DNA of 11,300 nt from contig WTCC01000126.1 in assembly GCA_013138755.1 (NCBI GenBank), positions 1-11,300 on the forward strand, read 5' to 3'. Under the pieces are notes generated by a model that did not search any database, was not told where the DNA came from, and saw only the letters and a program-made list of their open reading frames with translations. The position numbers were made by a program, and so were the translations under genes. The stretch is from Gammaproteobacteria bacterium. GTDB taxonomy: Bacteria; Pseudomonadota; Gammaproteobacteria; SZUA-229. Positions 1 to 8,668 of the stretch are shown one piece after another. Each line of letters opens with the position of its first letter. Within the stretch, counting starts at the first letter, position 1.

Positions 1-756
1 AACGGCAGTATGTTCAGTGGTTATCAGATGCAATCGCATGGTACGCGCACGGTGCAGGGCGAGCTGGAAAAGGCAGTATCAATTGTTGCCAATGAGCCAA
101 TACGTTTGACCTGTGCGGGTAGAACGGACACAGGGGTGCATGCAACGGGTCAGGTAGTGCATTTTGATACGACGGTGCAACGTGAATTAAAAGCCTGGAT
201 GCTGGGTGCTAATACTAATCTACCTTCGGATATTGCTGTTCATTGGGTACGGCAGGTCAGTGATGACTTCAGTGCACGTTTCAGTGCAATATCGAGAAGT
301 TATCGTTATATATTGTTTAATCGAAGAATACGCTCGGCAGTTTTTCAGAAAAATGTTGCCTGGTCTTACGAGAAATTTGATGAGGATGCGATGAATGCGG
401 CGGCACAGCATCTGTTGGGTGAGCATGATTTTTCGGCTTTTCGTTCCTCACGTTGCCAGGCCAATCATGCTATTCGTGTTATGCAAAAAATCAGTGTCAC
501 CCGCCAGCGTGATTATCTGATACTTGATATTAAAGCGAATGCTTTTTTGCACCATATGGTTAGAAATATCATGGGTACGTTGATGGTGATAGGGCGAGGA
601 GAGCAGTCAATTGACTGGATGCGTGAAATTCTTGTAGGGCAGGATAGGAAATGCGCGGGTATGACAGCCTCCCCCGCCGGTTTGTATCTGGTTAATGTAG
701 AATACCCAAAAGAATGTGGCCTGCCTGATAGTGGTTGGTTGCCCAACATTAATTAA
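1..756 (+). CDS. truA: tRNA pseudouridine(38-40) synthase TruA (5'-truncated by window edge)
   Basis: TruA converts uridines 38-40 of the tRNA anticodon stem-loop to pseudouridine in the cytoplasm. The frame is open from base 1, where the residues N-G-S-M-F-S-G-Y-Q match the family's N-terminal 'YDGS..xGWQ' segment. The ATG at 10 is therefore internal, and roughly 15 N-terminal residues lie outside the window. The catalytic motif G-R-T-D-T-G-V-H-A is intact, with the nucleophilic Asp at bases 127-129. Later family blocks are present: S-R-S-Y-R-Y-I (about 295-315), G-E-H-D-F-S-A-F-R (about 418-445), F-L-H-H-M-V-R-N (about 547-570) and the C-terminal P-A-G-L-Y-L-V-N-V. The natural TAA stop is at 754-756. 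trpF follows after 15 bases, the usual truA-trpF order in gammaproteobacteria, so the two are probably cotranscribed. Nothing suggests the gene is damaged. Confidence 0.96.
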   Translation, partial: NGSMFSGYQMQSHGTRTVQGELEKAVSIVANEPIRLTCAGRTDTGVHATGQVVHFDTTVQRELKAWMLGANTNLPSDIAVHWVRQVSDDFSARFSAISRSYRYILFNRRIRSAVFQKNVAWSYEKFDEDAMNAAAQHLLGEHDFSAFRSSRCQANHAIRVMQKISVTRQRDYLILDIKANAFLHHMVRNIMGTLMVIGRGEQSIDWMREILVGQDRKCAGMTASPAGLYLVNVEYPKECGLPDSGWLPNIN

Positions 757-771
757 TTCTGAAGTAGTTTT

Positions 772-1392
772 ATGCGCACACGTGTTAAAATTTGCGGTAT
801 TACGAGAAGCGATGATGCTCGGTTTGCAGTTGATGCAGGCGCTGATGCAATTGGGTTGGTATTCTACGAAAAAAGTCCACGTTTTGTGACTAATACGCAG
901 GCAGCAGAAATCAGTCAGATTACTCCTCCATTTGTTACTCGCGTCGCCCTGTTTAAAGATGCAGAAAAGCTGTTTATACAATCAGTTTTACAACAGGTGG
1001 AGATTGATCTGATTCAGTTTCATGGTAGTGAAACAGTTGATTTTTGTGAACAATTTAAGTTACCGTATATCAAAGCATTAGGAATGAAAGATCCGGCTTG
1101 CGATGCGGACTATCTAAACAGAAGCGTGACGACATATGCCACGGCGAAAGCATTATTGTTAGATGGCCATGCTCCTGGTGAAGCAGGTGGTACGGGTGAT
1201 ACCTTTGACTGGTCATCCGTTAGTGGTATCGCTAAGCCGATCATACTTGCCGGCGGTTTAACCGTCGACAATGTCGCACAGGCGATAGAGATAGTGCGGC
1301 CGTTTGCTGTCGATGTGAGTAGCGGCGTAGAAAGCTCTCCAGGAATAAAAGATAAAGAAAAAATATCAGCCTTTATGAATAAGCTTGTATAA
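772..1392 (+). CDS. trpF: phosphoribosylanthranilate isomerase TrpF
   Basis: TrpF catalyses the Amadori rearrangement of phosphoribosylanthranilate to CdRP, the third step of tryptophan synthesis from chorismate, in the cytoplasm. The 206-residue protein is a normal single-domain TIM barrel for this family. K-I-C-G-I-T-R carries the catalytic Cys (C8), and L-L-L-D-G-H (general acid D131) leads into the G-G-T-G-D-T-F-D-W loop. G-A-D-A-I-G-L-V-F and Q-F-H-G-S are typical strand and loop motifs. The phosphate-binding end is I-L-A-G-G-L (about 158-163) and V-D-V-S-S-G-V-E. The ATG at 772 puts the catalytic Cys where the family has it; no strong Shine-Dalgarno is visible. The gene is monofunctional, not the TrpC-TrpF fusion of enterobacteria. 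It follows truA after 15 bases and precedes trpB by 67 bases, so a truA-trpF-trpBA transcript is plausible. Confidence 0.97.
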   Translation: MRTRVKICGITRSDDARFAVDAGADAIGLVFYEKSPRFVTNTQAAEISQITPPFVTRVALFKDAEKLFIQSVLQQVEIDLIQFHGSETVDFCEQFKLPYIKALGMKDPACDADYLNRSVTTYATAKALLLDGHAPGEAGGTGDTFDWSSVSGIAKPIILAGGLTVDNVAQAIEIVRPFAVDVSSGVESSPGIKDKEKISAFMNKLV

Positions 1393-1459
1393 AGCCTCAT
1401 GCACTGACAGACGTACAAATAGTATGCACCATAAAGGTCAGCAATGATCAGGTAGAAAT

Positions 1460-2689
1460 ATGACACAGGTAAAAGAAAAAGCAGTTACTCCAGATTACTC
1501 CGCTATGCCGGATGAGTATGGTCACTTTGGTGTCTATGGCGGAATTTTCGCGTCAGAAACGCTGATGCAGGCATTAGATGAGTTACGTGATGCTTATGAA
1601 AAAGCAAAAACTGATAAAGCATTTCAGGCTCAGTTTGATGAGGATCTTGCGCAGTACGTTGGCAGACCCAGCCCGCTTTATTTTGCTGAACAATTAACTG
1701 AGCGTGCTGGTGGCGCGAAAATTTACCTCAAACGAGAAGATCTGAATCATACGGGTGCGCACAAGATTAATAACACCATCGGTCAGGGTTTGTTGGCTAA
1801 GATGATGGGCAAAAAACGCATCATCGCTGAAACCGGGGCGGGTCAACATGGCGTCGCCTCAGCGACAGTAGCTGCACGTTTTGGAATGGAATGTGTCGTC
1901 TATATGGGGGCTGAGGACATCATTCGTCAAGCGCCTAATGTTTATCGTATGAAGTTGTTGGGTGCGAAGGTGGTTGCTGTAGAGTCCGGCTCTAAAACGC
2001 TTAAAGACGCGCTCAATGAAGCCATGCGTGACTGGGTGACCAATGTAGATGACACGTTTTATATCATCGGTACTGTAGCTGGCCCGCATCCATATCCTGC
2101 TATGGTAAGAGACTTCCAGACTATTATTGGTCGTGAAGCAAAAAGTCAGATGCAGGAGCAGTGTGGTTGTTTGCCGGATGCTCTCGTAGCCTGTGTCGGA
2201 GGCGGTTCTAATGCTATCGGTTTGTTCCACCCATTTCTCGCCGATGAATCAGTGGTGATGTATGGTGTCGAGGGTGGTGGTCTGGGCGTGGAGACGGGCA
2301 GTCACGCAGCACCATTGTGTTCTGGTCGACCCGGGGTGTTACATGGTAATCGAACATACCTGATGGAAGATAACAATGGCCAGATTATAGAAACACATTC
2401 AGTTTCTGCGGGTTTGGATTACCCGGGTGTAGGTCCTGAGCATGCATGGTTAAAAGACATTGGCCGTGTTAACTACGTGGCGGCGACGGACACCGAAGCA
2501 CTTGAGGCATTTCATACTCTAACGCGTGTTGAAGGTATTATTCCAGCACTGGAATCAAGCCATGCTGTCGCCTATGGAATGAAGTTGGCAGCAACCATGA
2601 AACCTGAGCAGCGCATCATAATTAATCTGTCCGGTCGTGGCGATAAAGACATTAATACCATCGCCGACATTGACGGCATAAAGTTGTAG
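1460..2689 (+). CDS. trpB: tryptophan synthase beta chain TrpB
   Basis: TrpB is the PLP-dependent beta subunit of the alpha2-beta2 tryptophan synthase and condenses indole with L-serine. The 409-residue length fits the TrpB1 class. Signatures include the PLP-lysine segment [11 protein letters not shown] (Schiff-base K102), A-E-T-G-A-G-Q-H-G with catalytic E124, the PLP-phosphate loop [10 protein letters not shown] (about 245-254), and the C-terminal S-G-R-G-D-K-D (S391), whose Ser contacts the pyridine nitrogen in known structures. The ATG at 1460 has an AGGT Shine-Dalgarno about 7 bases upstream. The 10-base gap to trpA suggests tight cotranscription and balanced subunit synthesis. The 67-base gap from trpF holds no Trp-codon leader peptide or convincing attenuator. 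The chain looks complete. Confidence 0.98.
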   Translation: MTQVKEKAVTPDYSAMPDEYGHFGVYGGIFASETLMQALDELRDAYEKAKTDKAFQAQFDEDLAQYVGRPSPLYFAEQLTERAGGAKIYLKREDLNHTGAHKINNTIGQGLLAKMMGKKRIIAETGAGQHGVASATVAARFGMECVVYMGAEDIIRQAPNVYRMKLLGAKVVAVESGSKTLKDALNEAMRDWVTNVDDTFYIIGTVAGPHPYPAMVRDFQTIIGREAKSQMQEQCGCLPDALVACVGGGSNAIGLFHPFLADESVVMYGVEGGGLGVETGSHAAPLCSGRPGVLHGNRTYLMEDNNGQIIETHSVSAGLDYPGVGPEHAWLKDIGRVNYVAATDTEALEAFHTLTRVEGIIPALESSHAVAYGMKLAATMKPEQRIIINLSGRGDKDINTIADIDGIKL

Positions 2690-2699
2690 GTAAGATATA

Positions 2700-3515
2700 G
2701 TGAGTCGATTAGCAGCGCGCTTTGCTGAGTTAAAAACGAATTCAAAAACAGCACTGATTCCTTATGTGATGGCGGCCGATCCATCACCAGAAACCACCTT
2801 GCCATTGATGCATGCGATGGTTAAAGCAGGTGCAGATATCATTGAATTAGGCGCACCATTTTCTGATCCTATGGCAGATGGCCCGGTTATTCAGGCTGCG
2901 GCGGAGCGTTCGCTAGCGCACAACACCAGCATGCATGATGTATTCTCACTGGTGGGTGAGTTTCGTCAGACAGATGATAGAACGCCAATAATCGTAATGG
3001 GTTATCTCAATCCCATCGAAGTGATGGGTTACCAGTCATTTGCTCAACAAGCAGCTGCATGTGGCATTGATGGTGTGATCACAGTTGATATGCCCCCAGT
3101 CGAAGCAGGTGATTACGTTCCGGCTTTAAAAGCAGAAGGTCTGGATCCCATTTTTTTACTGGCGCCAACAAGCACACAGGAACGTATTAAAAAGGTTGCT
3201 GCAGTTGCTAGTGGTTTTGTTTATTATGTTTCTCTTAAAGGGGTAACGGGCGCGGCAACACTGGATATTTCTAGCGTTGAGACAAAAGTTGCTAAGATTA
3301 AAGAAATTATTGATCTACCCATAGGCGTTGGTTTTGGCATCAGTGACGCTGAATCAGCAGCTAAAGTTGCGACTTGCTCCGATGCCGTGGTGGTGGGTAG
3401 TGTGCTGGTTAAAAATATGACTTTAAACGATGGTAATACGGAACCAGAAAGGGCTATAATCATCAAAAAAATCAGTGATATACTTGCTTCTATGAGGAGC
3501 GCTTTGGATAGCTGA
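2700..3515 (+). CDS. trpA: tryptophan synthase alpha chain TrpA
   Basis: TrpA cleaves indole-3-glycerol phosphate to indole and glyceraldehyde-3-phosphate, passing indole through the intersubunit tunnel to TrpB. The 271-residue TIM barrel is of normal length. The active-site pair falls exactly at the classical Salmonella positions: E49 in I-I-E-L-G and D60 in F-S-D-P-M-A-D-G-P-V-I-Q. The phosphate-binding elements G-V-T-G-A (about 181-185) and V-G-F-G-I-S (about 210-215) are present. The start is a GTG at 2700, supported by TAGGT about 8 bases upstream, by the family-typical N-terminus S-R-L-A-A-R-F, and by the absence of a nearby in-frame ATG. The gene follows trpB after 10 bases. It appears to end the trp group, since a 113-base gap separates it from accD. 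Confidence 0.97.
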   Translation: MSRLAARFAELKTNSKTALIPYVMAADPSPETTLPLMHAMVKAGADIIELGAPFSDPMADGPVIQAAAERSLAHNTSMHDVFSLVGEFRQTDDRTPIIVMGYLNPIEVMGYQSFAQQAAACGIDGVITVDMPPVEAGDYVPALKAEGLDPIFLLAPTSTQERIKKVAAVASGFVYYVSLKGVTGAATLDISSVETKVAKIKEIIDLPIGVGFGISDAESAAKVATCSDAVVVGSVLVKNMTLNDGNTEPERAIIIKKISDILASMRSALDS

Positions 3516-3628
3516 TGTTTATCGTCAGCAAAGGCTGTTAAAAACAATAATTTAGATGGAACATTTCGATATGACCTGCGTTGTTGTGCAAGACACTACA
3601 GTAAACATAAATTCTATGGGTACCTATA
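3516..3628 (+). promoter_or_regulatory. trpA-accD intergenic region with a weak candidate promoter
   Basis: This 113-base gap is the longest in the first half of the window. The best sigma70-like pair I can find is TCGTCA (3522-3527, 4/6 to TTGACA), an 18-base spacer, and AATAAT (3546-3551, 5/6 to TATAAT). It would give a leader of about 70 bases before accD. A second weak possibility is TTGTGC (3584-3589) with CATAAA (3606-3611). A short CAGC-AAAG-GCTG hairpin after trpA (about 3526-3537) has only 4 pairs and no clean T run, so I do not call a terminator. Transcription may simply read through from trpA, and accD could have its own additional start. All of this is inference from consensus matching by eye. 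Confidence 0.25.
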
Positions 3629-4498
3629 ATGAGCTGGTTTGAAAAATTAATGCCAACAAGTATTCGCACCGATAGCAGTACGAAACGCGGTGTGCCTGAA
3701 GGCTTGTGGACAAAATGTACTTCCTGTAACGCTGTTTTATATCGTGCTGAGCTGGAACGTAATCTTGATGTCTGTCCTAAATGTAATCATCACATGCGAG
3801 TCTTTGGTCGCAAACGTCTGGAGATGTTCCTCGATGATTCTCCGACTGAAGAAATCGGTGCTAATCTAACACCGTATGATAAATACAAATTTAAAGACAG
3901 CAAAAAATATAAAGACCGTTTGCTGCAGGCGCAAAAAAATACGGGTGAGAAAGACGCACTGATTGCGTTAAAAGGCAAAGTAAAAGGTGTGCCTGTTGTA
4001 GTAGCTGCTTTTGATTTTCGTTTTATGGGTGGGTCAATGGGTGCTGTTGTCGGTGAGCGTTTTCTACAAGCGGCAACTGTTGCATTAGAAGAAAAGATTC
4101 CGTTTATCTGTTTTTCTGCATCAGGTGGTGCACGTATGCAAGAAGCATTGTTTTCATTGATGCAGATGGCAAAAACCAGCGCAGTTTTAGCTAAGCTCGC
4201 GAAGAATAAAATCCCTTATATCTCTGTATTGACAGATCCAACCATGGGTGGTGTTTCAGCGAGTTTTGCTATGCTGGGTGATATCCATATCGCTGAGCCA
4301 AAAGCATTAATTGGTTTTGCCGGACCACGTGTTATCGAACAGACCGTTGGCGAAAAATTACCCGAAGGTTTTCAGCGCAGTGAGTTTCTGTTAGAACACG
4401 GTGCTATCGATATGGTGATAGACCGTCGTGACCTTCGCGATAAAATTGCCAGTCTGGTGTTAATGTTATCTAACAAGCCTGCAACACAAACCGCTTAA
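3629..4498 (+). CDS. accD: acetyl-CoA carboxylase, carboxyltransferase subunit beta AccD
   Basis: AccD pairs with AccA as the alpha2-beta2 carboxyltransferase that moves the carboxyl group from carboxybiotin to acetyl-CoA, making malonyl-CoA for fatty acid synthesis. The N-terminus carries the AccD-specific four-Cys zinc ribbon (C30, C33, C49, C52) after the typical opening M-S-W-F-E-K-L. The crotonase-like carboxyltransferase domain follows, with [10 protein letters not shown] (about 134-143), [10 protein letters not shown] (163-172), and [11 protein letters not shown] (203-213) with A-G-P-R-V-I-E-Q-T (231-239), which includes oxyanion-hole glycines. At 289 residues it is a little shorter than E. 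coli AccD (about 304), chiefly at the C-terminus, which is variable in the family. The ATG at 3629 matches the family N-terminus; its Shine-Dalgarno is poor, only GGG at 3618-3620. folC comes next, the standard accD-folC order. Confidence 0.98.
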   Translation: MSWFEKLMPTSIRTDSSTKRGVPEGLWTKCTSCNAVLYRAELERNLDVCPKCNHHMRVFGRKRLEMFLDDSPTEEIGANLTPYDKYKFKDSKKYKDRLLQAQKNTGEKDALIALKGKVKGVPVVVAAFDFRFMGGSMGAVVGERFLQAATVALEEKIPFICFSASGGARMQEALFSLMQMAKTSAVLAKLAKNKIPYISVLTDPTMGGVSASFAMLGDIHIAEPKALIGFAGPRVIEQTVGEKLPEGFQRSEFLLEHGAIDMVIDRRDLRDKIASLVLMLSNKPATQTA

Positions 4499-4582
4499 GC
4501 AAGGATACGGCTCGCTGCAGTGCCTGCAGTAGCGGCAAACTTTTCGCGAAGGCGGACGCTTAAATTTTCTATCTGATACACG
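4499..4582 (+). repeat. accD-folC intergenic segment with small inverted repeats
   Basis: The 84-base gap contains CTGCAG (4515-4520), a 3-base spacer, and CTGCAG again (4524-4529), which can fold as a 6-pair hairpin. Fifteen bases further on is the 8-base palindrome TTCGCGAA (4543-4550). Neither is followed by a T run, so a Rho-independent terminator is not supported. folC has no recognisable Shine-Dalgarno in the last 20 bases, so it may depend on translation coupling or leader structure. The elements are short and could be chance. Confidence 0.3.
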
Positions 4583-5932
4583 ATGCGCTTTAGCAACCTT
4601 CACGACTGGCTTAGTTGGCAGGAAACACTCAACCCTGTAGAAATTGATCTGGGACTTGAACGGGTTTCCACAGTTTTAATTCGAGCTGGACTATCGTCTT
4701 CTTTTAAATGCCCGCTTATCACCGTTGCCGGGACTAATGGAAAGGGCTCTGTTGTAGCGATGCTGGAAGCAATCGCATTGGCAGCAGGCTTAAAAGTCTG
4801 TAGTTATACATCACCACACATATTTCACTATAACGAACGCATAAAAATAAACGCAAAGCCTGTCGATGATGACGTTTTGTGTGAAGCTTTCGAACGTATC
4901 GATCAGGCGCGTAGTGATGTGTCATTAACCTATTTCGAGTTTGGTACTCTGGCCGCTGTCGATATATTTTTTAGAGAGCAGCCAGACCTCGTTATCCTGG
5001 AAGTTGGTCTTGGCGGGCGATTAGATGCGGTCAATCTAATGGATGCCGATGTCAGTGTATTAACTTCTATTGCAATAGATCATGTCGATTGGTTGGGTGA
5101 CGACAGGGAGTCGATTGGTTATGAAAAAGCGGGAGTTGCCAGACATGGAAGGCCTCTTATCTGCGGTGATAGTAAACCGCCTGCTAGTGTTATAAATGTT
5201 GCGAATCAACAGCAGTGTGAGCTTATTCAGATTGGGCGCGATTATGAAGCTGTAATAACAGTGAACGATGACGAGAATTTATGCGATACATGGATGTTGC
5301 GAAGTCTTTACGGTGATGTCATCGATTTACCCAAACTTTCTTTGCAGGGAGTTTTTCAAAAATCAAATGCTGCTACTGCTATCGTCGCTTTGCAGGCTCT
5401 TCAAGAGCAGGGTTTATTGTTAACCGACCTGAAGGCAAACCCAGAACAGTTTAATCGTGTAATAGCGTCAGGTTTGAGTCATATAAACTTACCAGGTCGA
5501 TTCCAGCAACTTAATGTGGCACCACAGGTTTTTACCGATGTGGCTCATAACTTACAGGCTGCTGAAAGTTTAGCTGCCCAGATTAAAGCATTACCGTCTG
5601 TGGAAAAAAATAAAACCTGGGCCATCGTTGCTATGCTGGAGGACAAGGATGTTTCTGGCGTATTGAAGGCAGTTTCAGCAGAAATAGATTGCTGGTGTTT
5701 CGCCGGGCTGGAAAACATAAACCGCGGACTTGATGTCGAAACGTTGGCTGAATTAGGACGGGAAAAGCTTATGAATCAGTGTACAATACAGGCTGATACG
5801 GTGGTAGAAGCCTGTGAACTGGTTCTGTTAAAGGCTAGTGAAGATGATCGTATTATTATTTTTGGCTCATTTCACACCGTTGCTGAAGCCATGCAGTTTT
5901 TTGTACAATCAGATAATGATGACCATGTTTAA
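4583..5932 (+). CDS. folC: bifunctional dihydrofolate synthase / folylpolyglutamate synthase FolC
   Basis: FolC adds L-glutamate to dihydropteroate to give dihydrofolate, and extends polyglutamate tails on reduced folates, using ATP in the cytoplasm. The 449-residue protein has the Mur-ligase-like layout. It has an ATP P-loop G-T-N-G-K-G-S (50-56), the folate-side S-Y-T-S-P-H segment (74-79), T-Y-F-E-F-G-T-L (116-123), E-V-G-L-G-G-R-L-D-A-V-N (140-151), D-H in I-A-I-D-H-V (H167), and E-K-A-G (181-184). The C-terminal domain starts near L-P-G-R-F (303-307) and has D-V-A-H-N (319-323), where a Leu follows in place of the frequent Pro, and F-G-S-F (427-430). The ATG at 4583 is the first start after an in-frame stop (TGA at 4574), and the protein aligns with the family from L-H-D-W-L onward. 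dedD follows after 27 bases, suggesting an accD-folC-dedD transcript. Confidence 0.96.
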   Translation: MRFSNLHDWLSWQETLNPVEIDLGLERVSTVLIRAGLSSSFKCPLITVAGTNGKGSVVAMLEAIALAAGLKVCSYTSPHIFHYNERIKINAKPVDDDVLCEAFERIDQARSDVSLTYFEFGTLAAVDIFFREQPDLVILEVGLGGRLDAVNLMDADVSVLTSIAIDHVDWLGDDRESIGYEKAGVARHGRPLICGDSKPPASVINVANQQQCELIQIGRDYEAVITVNDDENLCDTWMLRSLYGDVIDLPKLSLQGVFQKSNAATAIVALQALQEQGLLLTDLKANPEQFNRVIASGLSHINLPGRFQQLNVAPQVFTDVAHNLQAAESLAAQIKALPSVEKNKTWAIVAMLEDKDVSGVLKAVSAEIDCWCFAGLENINRGLDVETLAELGREKLMNQCTIQADTVVEACELVLLKASEDDRIIIFGSFHTVAEAMQFFVQSDNDDHV

Positions 5933-5959
5933 TCAAAACATTGCGGAGTTTATAAATTA

Positions 5960-6451
5960 ATGGAAGCTCCGTTACAGCAACGCATTGTCGGTGCGATTGT
6001 TCTGGTTACTCTGGGCGTTATTTTTATTCCGGCTTTGCTTGATGGTTCTGGTTATAAAACCAGGCAGGCGCGAGACATCGAAATCAAAGATAAGCCAACA
6101 TTCACTCCATTATCGCAGAAAAAGCTTAAGCCGATACCTACGCCGCTAGAAAAGATTAAAACGAGTCAGGCTGAGGTGCTTAAGGCAGACCCTAAAGAAG
6201 TTCATAAAAAACCGATTAAATCCTTTGCTCTGCAAGTGGGTACGTTTGCTACCGCTGAAAATGCAGGAAAAATGCGGGATAAATTGAAGAAAGCCGGCTA
6301 CACGACTTTTGTTCACAAAGTACAGTCCAAAGGAAAAACGAGCTATAAGGTGCGAATCGGCCCTGAGCTGGAATACAGCTTGCTCGAGAAAATTAAAAAG
6401 AATGTTAAAAAACATCAAAAAATTGACGGATATATCGTTAATCATCCTTAG
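5960..6451 (+). CDS. dedD: SPOR-domain cell division protein, DedD-like
   Basis: DedD-type proteins are inner-membrane bitopic proteins whose periplasmic SPOR domain binds glycan strands lacking stem peptides at the division septum. The 163 residues show that layout. A short basic/polar N-terminus is followed by one hydrophobic segment (about 8-27, V-G-A-I-V-L-V-T-L-G), then a Lys/Pro-rich linker (about 36-85). The C-terminal SPOR domain (about 86-163) contains F-A-L-Q-V-G-T-F and a second half with Y-K-V-R-I-G-P. The ATG at 5960 has GGAG at 5945-5948, a slightly long spacing of about 11. The folC-dedD-cvpA-purF order matches E. coli and Pseudomonas, which supports the name. A promoter-bearing gap of about 125 bases separates it from cvpA, so it probably ends the upstream transcript. 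No family residue looks missing. Confidence 0.92.
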   Translation: MEAPLQQRIVGAIVLVTLGVIFIPALLDGSGYKTRQARDIEIKDKPTFTPLSQKKLKPIPTPLEKIKTSQAEVLKADPKEVHKKPIKSFALQVGTFATAENAGKMRDKLKKAGYTTFVHKVQSKGKTSYKVRIGPELEYSLLEKIKKNVKKHQKIDGYIVNHP

Positions 6452-6517
6452 CGTTTGCTCGTGATTGTGTCGATTCGGGATGAAATCATTTACTGCTGTT
6501 ATTTAGATGGATCAATG

Positions 6518-6546
6518 TTTTCAGCCATAGAACAAACGCGTATAAT
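6518..6546 (+). promoter_or_regulatory. sigma70-like promoter for cvpA-purF
   Basis: TTTTCA at 6518-6523 (4/6 to TTGACA) is separated by exactly 17 bases from a perfect TATAAT at 6541-6546. Transcription would start near 6553, leaving a leader of about 24 bases to the cvpA ATG at 6577. It lies in the 125-base non-coding gap after dedD, as expected for a cvpA-purF operon promoter. I do not see a convincing PurR operator across it. This is consensus matching by eye. Confidence 0.6.
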
Positions 6547-6576
6547 GCCAACTTTAAATAAATAGATGTGGTTCTC

Positions 6577-7086
6577 ATGACAGTCGTTGACGTAGTCGTT
6601 ATTTTCGTAATTTGTCTTTCAGCGTTATTCAGTTTAATACGAGGCTTTGTTAAAGAAGCTATATCATTAACTACCTGGATTATCGCAATCTGGCTGGCGG
6701 CTACATTTGCACCCAAGTTAGCGGCTGTTCTGCCTTTCAGTATTGAATCAGAGGCAGTGCGTCAGGCGATCGGCTTTGGCGTGTTATTCGTGTTGTCATT
6801 AATGCTAGGCGCATTGATTAACATGCTGGTGGCTCAGGTTGTGAAAAAAACCGGACTGTCGGGCGCCGATCGTGTATTCGGCGTATTTTTTGGTGTGTTG
6901 CGAGGTGGACTAATCGTCGTCGTGTTTGTCGTTATCGGCGGTATGACACCTCTGCCTGAAGCTGATTGGTGGCAGTCGTCCTTGCTGTTAGAGTGGTTTG
7001 AGAGTGCAGCGATTGTTATTCAGGGGTATATTCCAGAAGATCTAAGTCTTTCTTATTCTCCTGCTCCTGCTCCTTCAGCACCGTAG
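6577..7086 (+). CDS. cvpA: CvpA family inner-membrane protein
   Basis: CvpA is an inner-membrane protein named for its need in colicin V export; its molecular role is unclear, though it is regularly encoded just before purF. The product is 169 residues with four hydrophobic segments (about 3-20, 29-45, 63-85 and 102-121). The family motif S-A-L-F-S-L-I-R-G-F-V-K-E-A-I-S-L lies at 15-31, and G-A-D-R-V-F-G-V-F-F-G-V-L-R-G (96-110) is the second conserved block. The C-terminal tail is Pro/Ala-rich (S-Y-S-P-A-P-A-P). I chose the ATG at 6577 over an in-frame GTG at 6568 because CvpA proteins start only a few residues before the first helix and the ATG fits the predicted leader better. Neither start has a strong Shine-Dalgarno. 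purF follows after 13 bases, so cotranscription is near certain. Confidence 0.93.
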   Translation: MTVVDVVVIFVICLSALFSLIRGFVKEAISLTTWIIAIWLAATFAPKLAAVLPFSIESEAVRQAIGFGVLFVLSLMLGALINMLVAQVVKKTGLSGADRVFGVFFGVLRGGLIVVVFVVIGGMTPLPEADWWQSSLLLEWFESAAIVIQGYIPEDLSLSYSPAPAPSAP

Positions 7087-7099
7087 AGAGTAATTTTAT

Positions 7100-8593
7100 A
7101 TGTGTGGTATATCCGCAATCGTTGCACACAGTGCAGTAAATCTTGATCTATATGAATCGTTGTCTGTTCTGCAGCATCGTGGGCAGGATTCAGCAGGTAT
7201 CACGACTTGTGAAAATGGTCGTTTTTATATGCGAAAAGGTAATGGTCTGGTGCGTGATGTGTTTTACAAGAAGCACATGGAAAAATTACTTGGCAAGATG
7301 GGTATTGCACATGCACGTTACCCTACAGCAGGTACTTCGTCGTCAGCAGAAGCTCAGCCATTATATGTTAACTCTCCCTATGGCATCGCTCTGGCGCATA
7401 ACGGTAACCTCACAAATGCAGAGCAGTTAAAAGAAGAGCTATTTCAAACTGAACTGCGACATCTAAATACAGAATCAGACACAGAAGTATTGTTGAATGT
7501 CTTCGCACATGAATTGCAGGTAAACGCCAAGCCGAATTTTAATCACCATGATGTTTTTACTGCGGTGTCTGCGCTGCATGGTCGCTGTCGTGGCGGTTAT
7601 GCTGTCGTTGCTCTGGTTGTCGGCAAAGGTGTTTTGGCATTTCGTGACCCTAACGGGATTCGTCCACTGGTCTATGGCATCCGTAAGACTGATCAGGGTG
7701 ATGATTACATGGTGGCTTCTGAAAGCGTAGCACTCCAGTCACAGGGATTTGAACTAGTAAGAGATATAGTACCAGGTGAAGCTATTTTCATCAGTGAGGC
7801 TGGGGAATTTTTCAGCCAGCAATGCGCCGAAAATCCTAAGTTGACGCCATGTATTTTTGAGTATGTTTATTTTGCTCGGCCTGATTCGATAATCGATGGT
7901 GTATCAGTCTATAAGTCACGTTTGCGTATGGGTCAGATGCTGGTGCAGAAAATTCTGCGTGAGATGCCTGAGCACGATATCGATGTCGTTATTCCGATTC
8001 CTGATACTAGTCGAAGTACTGCCTTAGAAGTGGCTTATCATCTCAATGTTAAGTATCGTGAAGGTTTTATTAAAAATCGTTATATCGGCCGTACTTTCAT
8101 TATGCCGGGTCAGCAGGAACGTAAAAAATCTGTGCGTCAGAAACTGAATCCAATAGGGCTGGAATTCGAAGGAAAAAATGTTCTGTTGGTTGATGACTCT
8201 ATCGTACGTGGTACGACATCTAAACAGATAGTACAGATGGCACGTGAAGCAGGCGCAAAGAAAGTTTACATGGCATCGGCAGCGCCACCTGTGAGATATC
8301 CGAATGTCTATGGTATCGATATGGCATCACATGCCGAATTTGTAGCACATGATCGTACAGTAGAAGAGATAACCAAGGTTATCGGTGCGGATTGGCTTGT
8401 CTACCAAGATTTAGATGATTTAATTACCGCTGTACAAAAAGGCAACGAAGAGATAAAAGTCTTTGATTGTTCTTGTTTTGATGGTGTTTATGTCACGCAG
8501 GATATAGACGATAATTATTTTGAACGTCTGTCTGATAGGCGCAATAATACAGCGAAACAGGTGCAGAACGAAGAAGCTACTGAGCAGTTGTAA
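7100..8593 (+). CDS. purF: amidophosphoribosyltransferase PurF
   Basis: PurF makes 5-phosphoribosylamine from PRPP and glutamine, the first committed step of purine synthesis. The 497 residues are close to E. coli PurF (505). The sequence begins M-C-G-I, so Met removal exposes the catalytic N-terminal Cys without a propeptide. This is the E. coli-type enzyme; I see no Fe-S cluster cysteine pattern. The Ntn glutaminase domain has [10 protein letters not shown] (24-33), H-A-R-Y-P-T-A-G (71-78), A-H-N-G-N-L (99-104) and S-D-T-E-V (126-130). The phosphoribosyltransferase domain has R-D-P-N-G-I-R-P-L (182-190), [10 protein letters not shown] (253-262), and the PRPP loop [13 protein letters not shown] (361-373). 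GAGAG at 7086-7090 is a usable Shine-Dalgarno for the ATG at 7100. It forms an operon with cvpA. Confidence 0.98.
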   Translation: MCGISAIVAHSAVNLDLYESLSVLQHRGQDSAGITTCENGRFYMRKGNGLVRDVFYKKHMEKLLGKMGIAHARYPTAGTSSSAEAQPLYVNSPYGIALAHNGNLTNAEQLKEELFQTELRHLNTESDTEVLLNVFAHELQVNAKPNFNHHDVFTAVSALHGRCRGGYAVVALVVGKGVLAFRDPNGIRPLVYGIRKTDQGDDYMVASESVALQSQGFELVRDIVPGEAIFISEAGEFFSQQCAENPKLTPCIFEYVYFARPDSIIDGVSVYKSRLRMGQMLVQKILREMPEHDIDVVIPIPDTSRSTALEVAYHLNVKYREGFIKNRYIGRTFIMPGQQERKKSVRQKLNPIGLEFEGKNVLLVDDSIVRGTTSKQIVQMAREAGAKKVYMASAAPPVRYPNVYGIDMASHAEFVAHDRTVEEITKVIGADWLVYQDLDDLITAVQKGNEEIKVFDCSCFDGVYVTQDIDDNYFERLSDRRNNTAKQVQNEEATEQL

Positions 8594-8668
8594 ACTTATC
8601 GGTCAGTTATTATTTGCTGATAAACCGTGTTGAGCTCTCTTTGAGCTTGTCTCGAACTAGTGTTCCCT

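Noticed and set aside
10-12. ATG at 10 as the true truA start
   Set aside because: Residues before it (N-G-S) match the conserved TruA N-terminal block, so the gene starts upstream of the window.
607-981. 124-residue minus-strand frame across the truA-trpF junction
   Set aside because: It lies opposite two well-supported genes and shows no family motif or start context.
1393-1459. Possible trp leader/attenuator before trpB
   Set aside because: No short frame with Trp codons and no hairpin followed by a T run; only a 5-pair CTGAC/GTCAG match over a long loop.
3625-3630. Perfect TATAAT directly at the accD start codon
   Set aside because: It overlaps the ATG itself, so a transcript from it would start inside accD; most likely chance.
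6451-6463. PurR-like half-site (CGTTTGC) just after dedD
   Set aside because: Only one half of the palindrome matches, it overlaps the dedD stop, and it lies about 60 bases upstream of the promoter -35. Too weak to call.
6568-6570. GTG at 6568 as the cvpA start
   Set aside because: ATG at 6577 is in frame 9 bases later, fits the family N-terminus, and gives a normal leader from the predicted promoter.
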